A stretch of 37,692 bases of DNA from Flavobacteriales bacterium (GCA_018402015.1 JAGYJL010000020.1:1-37692), one strand, 5' to 3'. Shown: positions 24,583 to 33,945, counted from the first letter of the stretch. The notes: a model not told the origin generated them from the sequence alone. A program made the numbers and translations.

Positions 24583-25404
24583 ATGCAGATAGATGATTTA
24601 CGACAGATAGTGGAGCAAACGTGGGATAACCGCGAGTTGCTGAGTTCAGAAAAGAGCGTTTTAGCTGTTCGCGAAGTTGTTTCTCTTTTGGACAGTGGAA
24701 CTTTACGTGTTGCTGAACCTGAAGGAGATGACTGGCAAGTTAACGAGTGGGTGAAAAAGGCAGTAATCATGTACTTCCCAATTCAAAAGATGGAAACCAT
24801 TGAAGTAGGTCCGTTCGAGTTTCATGATAAGATTGCGTTGAAGACTGGGCACAAAGAGGCAGGTGTTCGGGTTGTACCGCACGCCATTGCCCGTTATGGT
24901 TCGTTCTTGGAAAGTGGTGTTATCATGATGCCATCGTATGTCAACATCGGAGCTTATGTAGCAAGTGGAACCATGGTCGATACCTGGGCTACTGTCGGGT
25001 CTTGTGCGCAAATAGGAAAGAATGTGCATTTGAGTGGAGGTGTTGGAATTGGAGGTGTTTTAGAGCCGATTCAAGCAGCGCCTGTTATTATTGAAGATGA
25101 TGCATTTTTAGGTTCGAGAAGCATTGTGGTTGAAGGCGTTCGAATTGGAAAAGAAGCTGTTTTGGGAGCGAATGTGGTACTTACGATGAGCACTCGAATT
25201 ATTGACGTGACAGGTTCTGAACCAAAGGAAATGAAAGGCTATGTTCCACCACGCTCGGTGGTTATTCCAGGAACATATCCGAAGCAATTTCCCGCTGGAA
25301 CATATAACGTTCCGTGTGCGCTCATCATTGGAAAACGTAAGGAAAGCACAGATAGAAAAACCTCTCTCAACGATTCACTTCGCGAGTTCAACGTGGCGGT
25401 TTGA
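24583..25404 (+). CDS. dapD: Tetrahydrodipicolinate N-succinyltransferase
   Basis: Transfers succinyl from succinyl-CoA to tetrahydrodipicolinate in the lysine/diaminopimelate pathway (cytoplasm). The 273 residues from MQIDDLRQIVEQTWDNRELL match the DapD family. Segments seen are VRVVPHAIARYGSFLESGVI, MMPSYVNIGAYVASGTMVDT, GSCAQIGKNVHLSGGVGIGG, VLEPIQAAPVIIEDDAFLGS and GKEAVLGANVVLTMSTRI, which are hexapeptide repeats of a left-handed beta helix. The C-terminus has CALIIGKRKESTDRKTSLND. A longer open frame begins at 24502, but it runs through the promoter elements and overlaps ruvX, so the start at 24583 is correct. Confidence 0.97.
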   Translation: MQIDDLRQIVEQTWDNRELLSSEKSVLAVREVVSLLDSGTLRVAEPEGDDWQVNEWVKKAVIMYFPIQKMETIEVGPFEFHDKIALKTGHKEAGVRVVPHAIARYGSFLESGVIMMPSYVNIGAYVASGTMVDTWATVGSCAQIGKNVHLSGGVGIGGVLEPIQAAPVIIEDDAFLGSRSIVVEGVRIGKEAVLGANVVLTMSTRIIDVTGSEPKEMKGYVPPRSVVIPGTYPKQFPAGTYNVPCALIIGKRKESTDRKTSLNDSLREFNVAV

Positions 25405-25449
25405 TGCGAATAATGATTGTTGCTGAGCCACAAAAGGACTACGAAGTGT

Positions 25450-25505
25450 GTCACCCTGAACTTGTTTCAGGGTCTGAACAGATGCTGAAACAAGTTCAGC
25501 ATGAC
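25450..25505. repeat. Intergenic inverted-repeat element, copy 2
   Basis: A 56-base element, GTCACCCTGAACTTGTTTCA through CAAGTTCAGCATGAC, made of two palindromic arms: CCCTGAACTTGTTTCAGGG and GCTGAAACAAGTTCAGC. Its reverse complement matches the end blocks of the copy at 20451-20525, so the two lie in opposite orientation about 5 kb apart. It sits between dapD and the glycosyltransferase gene, 37 bases before the latter's start. Confidence 0.88.
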
Positions 25506-25542
25506 CAACCTGCATGTGTTGGTGTTAACGAGAGCCAGCCTC

Positions 25543-26526
25543 ATGGATAAAGTGCTGGTTATTCAAACCGCCTTTATCGGTGATGCTATTTTGGGAACCG
25601 CGCTTCTCGAAAGGCTTCATCAAGATCATCCAAATGCTAAGATCGATTACTTGGTCCGTGACGGAAATCAGTCGTTATTCAACGATCATCCATTCCTGAA
25701 TGAAGTGCTCGTTTGGAATAAACAAGATTCGAAATATGTGGAATTGTGGCAGATGCTTCGTGAAGTTCGAAGCAGAAAGTATGACGCCATTTTCAATATT
25801 CAGCGATACACGGCAAGCGGATTTCTGACCGGATTTTCTACTGCCAAGATCAAGGTTGGTTACAAGAATAATCCGCTCTCGTTTCTCTTTTCAAAATCAG
25901 TTGAGCACCGTTTTGGTAATGGATTTGAAAAAGTGCACGAAGTGGACCGAGTGCTTGATCTTGTAGGTTGTAATTCAACTCGCACGAATCCTGTGTTGTA
26001 TCCTTCAGAAAATGATTTTCTGTTAGTGAAAGAATTTCAATCGGAACCGTATGTTACTGTTGCGCCCGCTTCTGTTTGGTTTACCAAGCAATTGCCAGCA
26101 GAAAAATGGATTGAATTGATCGATCGTATTCCAGAATCGATAAACGTCTATTTGATAGGAGCTAAGTCGGATTCAGCGCTGTCTGATGAGATTGCTGAGA
26201 AATCGCAACGCAAGGTTTTTGATCTTACAGGAGAGCTGAAGCTTCTGCAAACCGCTGCGTTAATGAAAGGCGCGCAAATGAACTTCGCGAACGACTCGGC
26301 TCCGGTTCATCTCGCTTCAGCCGTTAATGCTCCGATCACTGAAGTGTTCTGCTCTACTGTTCCAGAGTTCGGTTTTACACCACTTTCAGAAAAATCGTTC
26401 ATGGTTCAAACGAACCAAGATCTGGATTGCCGTCCATGCGGAATTCATGGCAGATCAGCATGTCCGAAAGGGCATTTTAAGTGCGGGCATTCAATTGATG
26501 TGAACGAAATGATTTCCCATCTCTAG
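25543..26526 (+). CDS. Glycosyltransferase family 9 (heptosyltransferase-like)
   Basis: A 327-residue cytoplasmic or membrane-associated enzyme of the ADP-heptose:LPS heptosyltransferase (WaaF/RfaF) type, building the LPS core or a related surface glycan. Seen are the N-terminal VLVIQTAFIGDAILGTALLE (GDxxxTxPxL-like), VTVAPASVWFTKQLPAEKWI, where the family has GSxWxTKxWP, and the donor site FANDSAPVHLASAVNAPITE. The C-terminal CRPCGIHGRSACPKGHFKCG holds four cysteines, common in Bacteroidota members. The start at 25543 (MDKVLVIQTAFIG) is preferred over an ATG at 25501 that lies in the inverted-repeat element. The exact sugar is not predictable. Confidence 0.93.
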   Translation: MDKVLVIQTAFIGDAILGTALLERLHQDHPNAKIDYLVRDGNQSLFNDHPFLNEVLVWNKQDSKYVELWQMLREVRSRKYDAIFNIQRYTASGFLTGFSTAKIKVGYKNNPLSFLFSKSVEHRFGNGFEKVHEVDRVLDLVGCNSTRTNPVLYPSENDFLLVKEFQSEPYVTVAPASVWFTKQLPAEKWIELIDRIPESINVYLIGAKSDSALSDEIAEKSQRKVFDLTGELKLLQTAALMKGAQMNFANDSAPVHLASAVNAPITEVFCSTVPEFGFTPLSEKSFMVQTNQDLDCRPCGIHGRSACPKGHFKCGHSIDVNEMISHL

Positions 26527-26537
26527 GGGCGTATTGG

Positions 26538-26545
26538 TAAATTCG
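26538..26545 (+). promoter_or_regulatory. Putative -7 element for the CCA-adding enzyme gene
   Basis: TAAATTCG differs at one base from TAnnTTTG and ends eight bases before the ATG at 26554, so a very short or absent leader is implied. No -33 match is seen at standard spacing. Confidence 0.3.
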
Positions 26546-26553
26546 CGCCCCCA

Positions 26554-27942
26554 ATGCAAATGCAGCAGCACATAACGCACCCCATTTTCAAGCTTATTTC
26601 CGAGGCAGCCAAAGAACTTGATGTAGAGGCCTACGTGATTGGTGGTTACGTGCGCGATTGCATTCTTGGTCGCGATACCAAAGACATCGATGTCGTTTCT
26701 ACCGGAAAGGGAATTGAGTTGGCGCAAGCGGTTGCTGCGCGCTTGGGCGGTTCCAAGATCAGCGTATTCAAACGTTTCGGAACGGCCATGATCAATCATA
26801 AGGATCTGGAAGTTGAATTTGTTGGTGCCAGAAAAGAATCCTATTCCGAAGATTCGAGAAAACCTGCAGTGGAAGACGGCACCATTAAAGATGATCAGGA
26901 TAGGCGCGATTTCACCATCAACGCCATGGCCATCAGTTTGAATGATGGAACTTGGGGCGAACTGGTAGATCCATTCAATGGGGTAGAAGACCTGAAAAAT
27001 GGAATTCTCCGCACACCGCCAGAACCTGCCAAAACCTACGCGGATGCATCCGCTGCGTATGATGCGTGCCATCCGCTTTGCAACGCAGCTTGATTTTCAG
27101 ATAGAGGAAGAATCCTTTCAAGCCATCTACGAGAATAGAGAGCGGATATCTATCGTTTCGCAGGAACGCATCACCGATGAATTGAACAAGATCATTCTGG
27201 CTAAAAGTGCCTTCCAAGGGATTCAAGCTGCTGTTCAATACAGGGTTATTGCATCTCATCTTCCGAAAATGACAGAGCTTTTTGGGTAGATTATCAATGG
27301 AAAGGCACACAAAGACAACTTTTATCATACGCTTCAGGTACTTGATAATATTTCGAAAACACAGATAATCTGTGGTTGCGCTGGGCAGCCATTATGCACG
27401 ATATCGAGAAGCCAATTACGAAACGTTTTCATCCAAAAAGTGGGTTGGACTTTTCATGGCCACGAAGACCGTGGTGCACGGGCAGTTCCTGAAATCTTCG
27501 CGATTTGAAACTTCCACTGAACGAGAAGATGAAATATGTTCAGAAACTTCGTTTTTCTGCACTTACGTCCCATTGCGTTAGTGCAAGAGGTGGTTACCGA
27601 TTCTGCTGTGCGCAGATTGCTTTTGAAGCTGGTGATGATATTGAAGATCTGATGACGCTTTTGCGAAGCCGATATCACCAGTAAGAACGATGACCGAGTA
27701 AAACGGTATATGAAGAACTTCGAGATCGTTCGTCAGAAGATGAAGGAAGTTGAGGAGAAGGATCGTGTTCGTAGTTGGCAACCTCCCGTGAGCGGAGAAG
27801 AGATCATGAAAGCTTTCGGAATCAGGCCGTGCCGCGAAGTTGGAACCATAAAGATGCCATAAAAGATGCCATTATGGATGGCGAAATTGAGAACAGTCGT
27901 GAGGCTGCGATCGCTTTATGGAAAAGAAAGGCAACGATTTAG
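26554..27942 (+). pseudogene. cca: CCA tRNA nucleotidyltransferase with HD domain, frameshifted
   Basis: Adds or repairs the 3' CCA of tRNAs. The intact first part (26554 to about 27040) has the class II signature YVIGGYVRDCILGRDTKDID, with the GGxVRD and DxD catalytic carboxylates, then RRDFTINAMAI and LVDPFNGVEDLKNGILRT. An extra base near 27046 shifts the frame into PLRMMRAIRFATQLDFQIEE, then RISIVSQERITDELNKIILA. Later pieces show the HD domain: [21 protein letters not shown] and [16 protein letters not shown]. The gene ends EAAIALWKRKATI at the TAG 27940-27942. Repaired length is about 460 residues, as expected. Roughly ten indels fall between 27040 and 27850; with so conserved a product, sequence error is the likely cause. 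Confidence 0.88.
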
Positions 27943-27983
27943 GACTAAAGCTCGTACAGCGGCTCGAAACTGATTCGTAACAC

Positions 27984-27991
27984 TAATTTTG
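27984..27991 (+). promoter_or_regulatory. Putative -7 element for the pRiA4b-ORF3-like/miaA operon
   Basis: TAATTTTG matches TAnnTTTG exactly, 16 bases before the ATG at 28008. No -33 element is clear upstream. Confidence 0.45.
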
Positions 27992-28007
27992 CAGTCTCAA
28001 TTAACCC

Positions 28008-28682
28008 ATGGCAGTTTACAGATTTAGAGTTTGTATAGAAGACGATCACGAGATCTATCGTGATATTGATGTGCTTGGAAAACAGCGTTTTGCTGACCTG
28101 CACAAAGAAATCGTCAGGAGTTTCAACTTTCAGCAGAATCAAGCAGCAGAATATTATAGTTCCGATCAACAATGGTACGCAGGAGATACTGTTGTAGAAC
28201 TCGATTCGAACTTGGAAGGCGACCACCAGAAAATAGTCAACCACATTAATGTACCGCGCCAGCGATTTCTGTGTGCTACAATGAGCCATAAAGTGGTGGA
28301 ATTGGCGTTGGAATTGCAAAAGGTGCTTCAGGAAGAGGCTGGAGTAACGTATCCTCGAACCGCTAAAAGCGAAGGAGATCCGCCATATTACACGCAGCCA
28401 CCACCAGAACCCATTGTTTCCGAATCTGACGAAGATATTTCCTCTGATGACGATGCGGACATGTTTGATGGCGATGGCCCGTCTGAAGACGAAATTGAAC
28501 GTATTCAGAAGGAAGCTGAAGCAGCCAGTAAAAAGGCTGATTTCAAAGCACCGGCCATCGATTTTAGTAAACTGGGTGCCATCACGGATGATGATGATTC
28601 GGATGAGGAAGATTCGGATGACGATGAAGACGATGATAGTGAGGAAAGCTTCGAGGATTTCAATATGGACGACCTCATGTAA
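28008..28682 (+). CDS. Plasmid pRiA4b ORF-3-like protein with acidic C-terminal tail
   Basis: A 224-residue cytoplasmic protein. The first 110 or so residues (MAVYRFRVCIEDDHEIYRDI, FADLHKEIVRSFNF, YYSSDQQWYAGDTVV) resemble the pRiA4b ORF-3 family (PF07929-type), also annotated 'IS1096 element passenger TnpR family'. Despite that name it is a chromosomal gene in most Bacteroidota, and it is not evidence of a transposon. From about residue 135 the protein is strongly acidic (DEDISSDDDADMFDGDG, ending FEDFNMDDLM) and probably disordered. Its TAA overlaps the miaA ATG by one base, so the pair is translationally coupled. A role near tRNA modification is only inferred from that. The function is unknown. 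Confidence 0.88.
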   Translation: MAVYRFRVCIEDDHEIYRDIDVLGKQRFADLHKEIVRSFNFQQNQAAEYYSSDQQWYAGDTVVELDSNLEGDHQKIVNHINVPRQRFLCATMSHKVVELALELQKVLQEEAGVTYPRTAKSEGDPPYYTQPPPEPIVSESDEDISSDDDADMFDGDGPSEDEIERIQKEAEAASKKADFKAPAIDFSKLGAITDDDDSDEEDSDDDEDDDSEESFEDFNMDDLM

Positions 28683-29584
28683 TGCCTATTGAGGCAAACA
28701 AAACCTTGATTGTTATTTGTGGTCCAACGGCTGTTGGCAAGACCGATCTGGCCATTGAATTGGCCGAGAGATTGAAAACGGATATCATCTCGGCAGATAG
28801 CCGTCAACTGTATCGCGAAATTCCGATCGGAACGGCACAGCCCTCTGTGGAGCAATTGGGCTTGGTTAAACATCATTTCATAGCAGAGCGCTCTATAGAA
28901 GAGGACTACAATGCGGGAATGTTTGAGCGTGATGCCTTGCTTCGCCTCGAAGAACTGTTCTGTAAACATGATAAGGTTGTTTGCTGCGGAGGAACAGGAC
29001 TTTACATTAAAGCACTTTGCGATGGTTTGGATGAGTTGCCAGAAGCCAACGAAGAACTTCGTCAGAAACTTTCAGACCGACTTGATGCCGAAGGATTGAA
29101 TTCTCTTCAAGATCAGTTAAAACAACTTGATCCTGTTCACTTTAAGAAGATGGATGCGCAGAATCCGCAACGCGTTATACGAGCGTTGGAAGTATGCCTT
29201 TCCACTGGGAAGCCTTTCTCATCCTTTCATGGGCTGGAGAAACATAACCGACCTTTCAAAATCATGAAGATCGGCTTGGAATTGCCAAGAGAAGAGTTGA
29301 ATGAACGCATCAATAGGCGCGTAGATGTAATGCTCGAAAATGGTTGGATGCAAGAAGCAGAGTCAGTATTTGAAAGGCGGCATCTTAACGCATTGAATAC
29401 TGTTGGCTACAAAGAACTATTCGCTCATCTATCGGGAGAAATAGATTTGGATGAAGCAATAGAAAAAATCAAGACGAATACCAGACGTTTTGCCAAACGG
29501 CAAATGACCTGGTTTAAGAAGGATGAGGAGATTCGGTGGTTGAGTAATCCCGAACTATCAGACCAGATCAGGTCAATTTCCTGA
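28682..29584 (+). CDS. miaA: tRNA dimethylallyltransferase
   Basis: Transfers a dimethylallyl group to N6 of adenosine 37 in tRNAs that read codons starting with U (cytoplasm). The 300 residues match the family: P-loop CGPTAVGKTDLAIELAERL, IISADSRQLYREIPIGTAQP, VKHHFI, CCGGTGLYIKALCDG, and QNPQRVIRALEVCLSTGKPF. The C-terminal NTRRFAKRQMTWFKKDEEIR is typical. It follows the acidic-tailed protein with a one-base overlap. Its last 12 bases overlap the 3' end of the convergent membrane protein gene. Confidence 0.97.
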   Translation: MPIEANKTLIVICGPTAVGKTDLAIELAERLKTDIISADSRQLYREIPIGTAQPSVEQLGLVKHHFIAERSIEEDYNAGMFERDALLRLEELFCKHDKVVCCGGTGLYIKALCDGLDELPEANEELRQKLSDRLDAEGLNSLQDQLKQLDPVHFKKMDAQNPQRVIRALEVCLSTGKPFSSFHGLEKHNRPFKIMKIGLELPREELNERINRRVDVMLENGWMQEAESVFERRHLNALNTVGYKELFAHLSGEIDLDEAIEKIKTNTRRFAKRQMTWFKKDEEIRWLSNPELSDQIRSIS

Positions 29585-31207
29585 ATCAGTATTTAGAAAT
29601 CCATCTTCAATTTTTTCTCCTCTGAACCGAAGATCTGTCCTTTGCATATTGGCACATGGAAGTTCATGTTCCCAACATTTATCTGTACTCACTGGGTAGT
29701 AAACAGGTCTTCCATTAATTAGCATGGAGGAAAATTCTGTTGGACGGGTGGGACCGCTTTCTTTCAGCACCGTTCTCGTTATAACTAGTAGTGGAATAAG
29801 GGCCAAAAGCGGAGCAAAGCGCATCCACTTTCCTAATTTCAATGCAATGCCTACCACAGCAAGCGAATAGGCTAAAAAGAATAGTACAACTGCATAAATG
29901 AACCTGGGATTGGGGCCGGTGGACCACCAGAATGCGATGCTGAACTGAAGCGTAAGAGCCAACGAAATGCTAACGAATACCTGGTTGGATATCCGTTTTT
30001 TAGCCAGTTTGAAAAACGAAGCTAGCATAATCAAAACACTACTTGAGGCTACAAGCATCATAATAGCGATAACAGATTTAGACTGCGCGCTACGCCAAGT
30101 GTCGAACCAGAAAGTCATTGGTTTTCCATATTCGGTGAGATCATAACTCCCCGTTCGCGCATGGGTGTCAATCATCATTCGGGTGTTTGCAGCCAATTGT
30201 TGCGGAACTTTCCAGTCGTATGAGAACAGATCGATAGATTCCATAGGAAAAACGAGATAGCCGGTCTGTATCACGTTTCGTGTCAACCATGGAGCTGCAA
30301 TTAAAGAACCGATCAAAATTGTTTGTAAAATGGCCTTGAAATCCTTGTTCGCCAAGGTCCAATATAGTACCGGAAGGATTGCCAGAATATGTATGACCGA
30401 TAGCACCTTTATCGTAGTTGTAAAGGCTATTAGGCCTATTAGTACTGGCAACGAACTTTTTTCTTTTTGAGCTACCAGATAGGTTAGGTACACCATTGGA
30501 ATTATGGCGGCAGGTAAGTCTGGCGCAGCACTTGTAACGAATCTGGCCAGTAGAAAAAGGGAAATAGGCAAAAGCACCCAAACCGTGTTTCCAAACGTGT
30601 TCTTTCCAACATGTTCGGTTGCTGCTTGGAATGCACCAAGACCTAAAAGAATAAAAAGTAATCCGTTCAGGTCGTTGGTTGCATGAAGCCCCAAGGTTTT
30701 CATGTTGTAGGCCGCATTGAGTAAGTGCCAGTGAGAGTTGAAACCCAATCTATCGTGCAGATTGGCTAAGCCGGGAATCACAGAATAACTGTTGATCCAA
30801 TTCATGAATTGGATGTAGTAAAGCCCAGAATCATTGTTTAACGATGTGTGCAACGAGAGCTTAACGTTAATAAACGCGAGTGCTGCAAAACCTAGCCAAC
30901 TGGATACGGACCACAAACGAATGCGGAATGCAACGGTAAGGCAGCCTTGTAAAAATTGTGGTATGAAAGGAAGTAGCCCCAATATTGCTAACCATAAAGA
31001 AAGCTTAGCTGTAATTGGCATAATCAAGGAAAGCAAGCCAAGTACTGTTGCGTTTATGGCTGCGCCTAATAAAGTTGCTAGTATAAAATCATGTACAGGT
31101 TTGCCTGGTTGTTGACCTTTAACTTGACTTAACAGCCAAAGACCAACAGGACTCCAAGCCAGAATAGCGAGTAGCCATGATAGGAAGATTGAAACGAGAT
31201 GCATCAT
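29573..31207 (-). CDS. Multipass membrane protein, GT-C-like (LIC_10190-type)
   Basis: A 544-residue inner-membrane protein with roughly twelve hydrophobic segments. The loop after the first few segments, NDSGLYYIQFMNWINSYSVI followed by PGLANLHDRLGFNSHWHLL, resembles the conserved loop of the LIC_10190 family of membrane proteins. The layout of an acidic residue in the first loop and a soluble C-terminal tail is like GT-C glycosyltransferases. The C-terminus (after about residue 470) is a soluble tail with two cysteines (CWEHELPCAN). It starts four bases after the repaired lptD stop, so the two are cotranscribed, which suggests work on envelope glycans. The donor and acceptor are unknown and the family call is tentative. 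Confidence 0.8.
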   Translation of the reverse strand: MMHLVSIFLSWLLAILAWSPVGLWLLSQVKGQQPGKPVHDFILATLLGAAINATVLGLLSLIMPITAKLSLWLAILGLLPFIPQFLQGCLTVAFRIRLWSVSSWLGFAALAFINVKLSLHTSLNNDSGLYYIQFMNWINSYSVIPGLANLHDRLGFNSHWHLLNAAYNMKTLGLHATNDLNGLLFILLGLGAFQAATEHVGKNTFGNTVWVLLPISLFLLARFVTSAAPDLPAAIIPMVYLTYLVAQKEKSSLPVLIGLIAFTTTIKVLSVIHILAILPVLYWTLANKDFKAILQTILIGSLIAAPWLTRNVIQTGYLVFPMESIDLFSYDWKVPQQLAANTRMMIDTHARTGSYDLTEYGKPMTFWFDTWRSAQSKSVIAIMMLVASSSVLIMLASFFKLAKKRISNQVFVSISLALTLQFSIAFWWSTGPNPRFIYAVVLFFLAYSLAVVGIALKLGKWMRFAPLLALIPLLVITRTVLKESGPTRPTEFSSMLINGRPVYYPVSTDKCWEHELPCANMQRTDLRFRGEKIEDGFLNTDSGN

Positions 31208-31210
31208 CTG

Positions 31211-33845
31211 CTAAAAATCATAGTAATCCTTTCTTCTTGAAAGTTTAAAGATCCTGCAAGATGCTTGATTTTACTTTTAGGTCGAAACTCCACATTTGCT
31301 GCGCACCGAATGGAACCCAGGTCATGCTGAATTCCCAGCAATGCAGTCGCGGTAAATACTTAGTGACGTATAACTCAGGTCGTTGTTCACAAAATCATAT
31401 CCAGAACTAAAGCCCATCTTCCATTTGGGAGTAATGGAAAGATCACCTTTGAATTGGGGGGTTTGAAACGATCGATTAGCTGCGCTTGCCAAATTGTTGA
31501 TGGTGAGGTTGTAGCTAATATCCAATCGCCAAGGAATGTTTGAAATCTATGTGGCTGCTTTTTGCTGCGTTTATCTGCGCCAATTCCGCATCTGTTCCTT
31601 TGTTGCTGTTATAATCCGTTTGTCTGCTTTGACCATTCAAGTTTAACGTCAGTGCAACAGAAGCTGTTGTTAAACGGGTCAGTTGTCCTGTTTCATTCAC
31701 CAACCATTTATTGATGGTACGGCCGTTGGTGTCTTGCGCGTATGGAGATAGGTTCATGTTGAAATTCACCCCCAAGCGCTCCAAAATTCTTGTTCTCCCG
31801 TTAATCCGGATATCCGAAAGGTTGAGCGAATCGGCAAACAGATTATAGCTTCCTCCAACATTGAACTGCTCCAATATCTTGACCTTCTTAAAACCGGTAA
31901 TCGTATCTTTTTTGGATCGCACCTTCATTTCCAATTGGTTCCCAAATCCGTAAGTTATCGAACCCGTGTTGTCTGTTGGGGGTCTACCGTAAATACTAAG
32001 CGCATCGTGGCTGTAGGTTATCAACGAACCGTTGTCTCCAAAAAAACCTACTTCATCGCTTGCGAGTTTAGGTCGATAGGTGAAACCTACCTGTGGGTTG
32101 AAAACATGGCGAATGCCCCGTATCCACCCTTTTTTGAATTGCACCAATCCATAAAGTGTGGTGTTCATGTTAACACTCGCATTCACATCCCGATTACTGA
32201 AAAAACCATAGCTCGTATCAGAAAACGCGGTCTGCGTCTCATTATCCCAGCCACGGTCTAGGCGCTGAAAGAACCATCGTTCGTTGTAAGTTACCGAAGG
32301 CGATACGGTAAAGTACTTGAAAGCTTTAAAGGAGGTTGAGATAGGAATGGTCTGAATAACACCGTTACGCATTTTATCCAACGTTGCTCTAGTAAAAAAT
32401 ACAGAATCGGCTGTAGTAACACGGTTCTCTGTTCGGAGAGAGTAGCTTACGCCTATCTTCTCGTACCATCGTTGCTTTCCGATCTGGTTCTTTCTTTTGA
32501 ACGGATAGATACGCTGCACGTTAAACGATATCTGAGGCAGCGTAACGTTTACAATTTTGGTCTGCGTGTTCTGGCTGTGACTCAAATTCACGTTGATTGA
32601 AAAAGGTTTTCCGATCCACCGCTTAGAGAAAGCAATACTTGAGGTGAAGGTGTTTGTAAGGTAATCCTGTGTGCTGGTGGTAATTCCGTTCTGGAAATTG
32701 GTGCTGGAACCTACGTTAACGTCCGTTGAGAACGATGTAGTTGGCCGCGCTTTTGGGTCTTGTTGGTGACGCCATTTGAAAAAGAAGTTGTTCTGTACAC
32801 GGTAATCAGGGAATTCGCGTCTACTGTTTCTGAGGCTATTATGGCTTAACTCGACCCTACCATTATACTTGTAGCGCTTCTTATAATTGGAAACAGCTCG
32901 GACGCCATAACTACCCTTTGTGTAAATGTCACCTGTAAGAGCCAGATCAGCCTTATCGCCCAAATTAAAGTAGTAACCGAAATTCCGAAAGAAGAAACCT
33001 TGGGTCGGAGATTCGCCATACTCTGGAAAAAGAATGCCGGATGATCTTCCTGATTTGTTCGGAAACCATCCGAAAGGAACTACTAGAGGCGTGTAAACCC
33101 CCTCAAACATCAGAAACGCTGGTCCGCTAACGATCTTGTCGTTTGGAATTACCTTTAGTTTCTTGGCCTTGATAAGATAATGAGGATCTTCTGCATCGCA
33201 GGTCGTATAGCCGCCATCTTCAATGTAATAGAAGTTCTCTTCCGTCTTTTTGACTTTCTCCCCTCTTAGATTTCCTTCACCTTCCTGTGTTATCACCTCC
33301 AGGATCTGTCCCTTTCCTGTATCGAAGTTGTAACGCATTCTGTTGGCCGAGAAGTCCTGACCACCGCTTTTGAATTGTGGTTTACCGATTTTCTTTCCTG
33401 TTGAGTCAATAACACCTTCGGCATAAACTTCCTTCGTTTCCTGGTCTATCTCAATATAAGCGGCCTTCAATTCAATATCCTGATAATTGATCTGCGCATC
33501 TCCGTAGAGGTAAACCTTCTTTTCTTCAACACCAAAACGAATAGAATCTCTTGCGTGATACTTGATCTCTTCTTCTAGGTCTGTACCTTTTTTTTGCTGT
33601 TTCGGTAGTGGTTTAATTGAGTCAATTGCGGAAGAATCTCTTGCGGCTGTTCGGTCTTTAAGCAGATTAAAGGTAGTATCTGCTACAAATGGAGCAATGG
33701 AATCAGGTCTGGAGAATAGTTTGGTGCCCGACAATCCAGGGGTAACCACGGTAGAATCAGTTGTGCTTGTAGGAAGCAGTTTCTGTGCGTAGCCAACGGT
33801 GGCCAGCACAACAAAAAGAAGGCATACTGAAAAGGATTTTATCAC
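31211..33845 (-). CDS. lptD: LPS-assembly protein LptD (3' end frameshifted)
   Basis: Outer-membrane barrel that, with LptE, inserts LPS into the outer leaflet. The frame 31515-33845 encodes a signal peptide (VIKSFSVCLLFVVLATVGYA), an OstA/LptA-like periplasmic domain (KVYLYGDAQINYQDIELKAA, FSANRMRYNFDTGKGQI) and a long barrel (VPFGWFPNKSGRSSGILFPE). The C-terminus continues in other frames: WRLDISYNLTINNLASAANR, then LHCWEFSMTWVPFGAQQMWS, then LSRRKDYYDF at the stop 31211-31213. Three small indels, near 31520, 31345 and 31247, interrupt it; repaired, it has about 880 residues. The frame is open to a TTG at 33863; the GTG at 33845 gives a better signal peptide. It is divergent from the amidase gene, a conserved order. 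Confidence 0.92.
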
Positions 33846-33945
33846 GGTCGCCACACTAATCAACGATACCTCCTGTTATTCGGGGAAAAGGCTTTATTTT
33901 TAGGCGATCAAAGCTAACCATTTCATCGGGGACACGGGTTGGATA

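Noticed and set aside
28008..28682. Transposon remnant suggested by the name 'IS1096 passenger / pRiA4b ORF-3'.
   Set aside because: There are no terminal inverted repeats, target duplications or transposase nearby, and the gene is coupled to miaA as in other chromosomes.
28505..28969. Serine-rich antisense frame opposite the acidic tail and miaA.
   Set aside because: Asp/Glu codons (GAT, GAA) read as Ser/Phe/Ile codons on the other strand; this is a shadow of the acidic tail.
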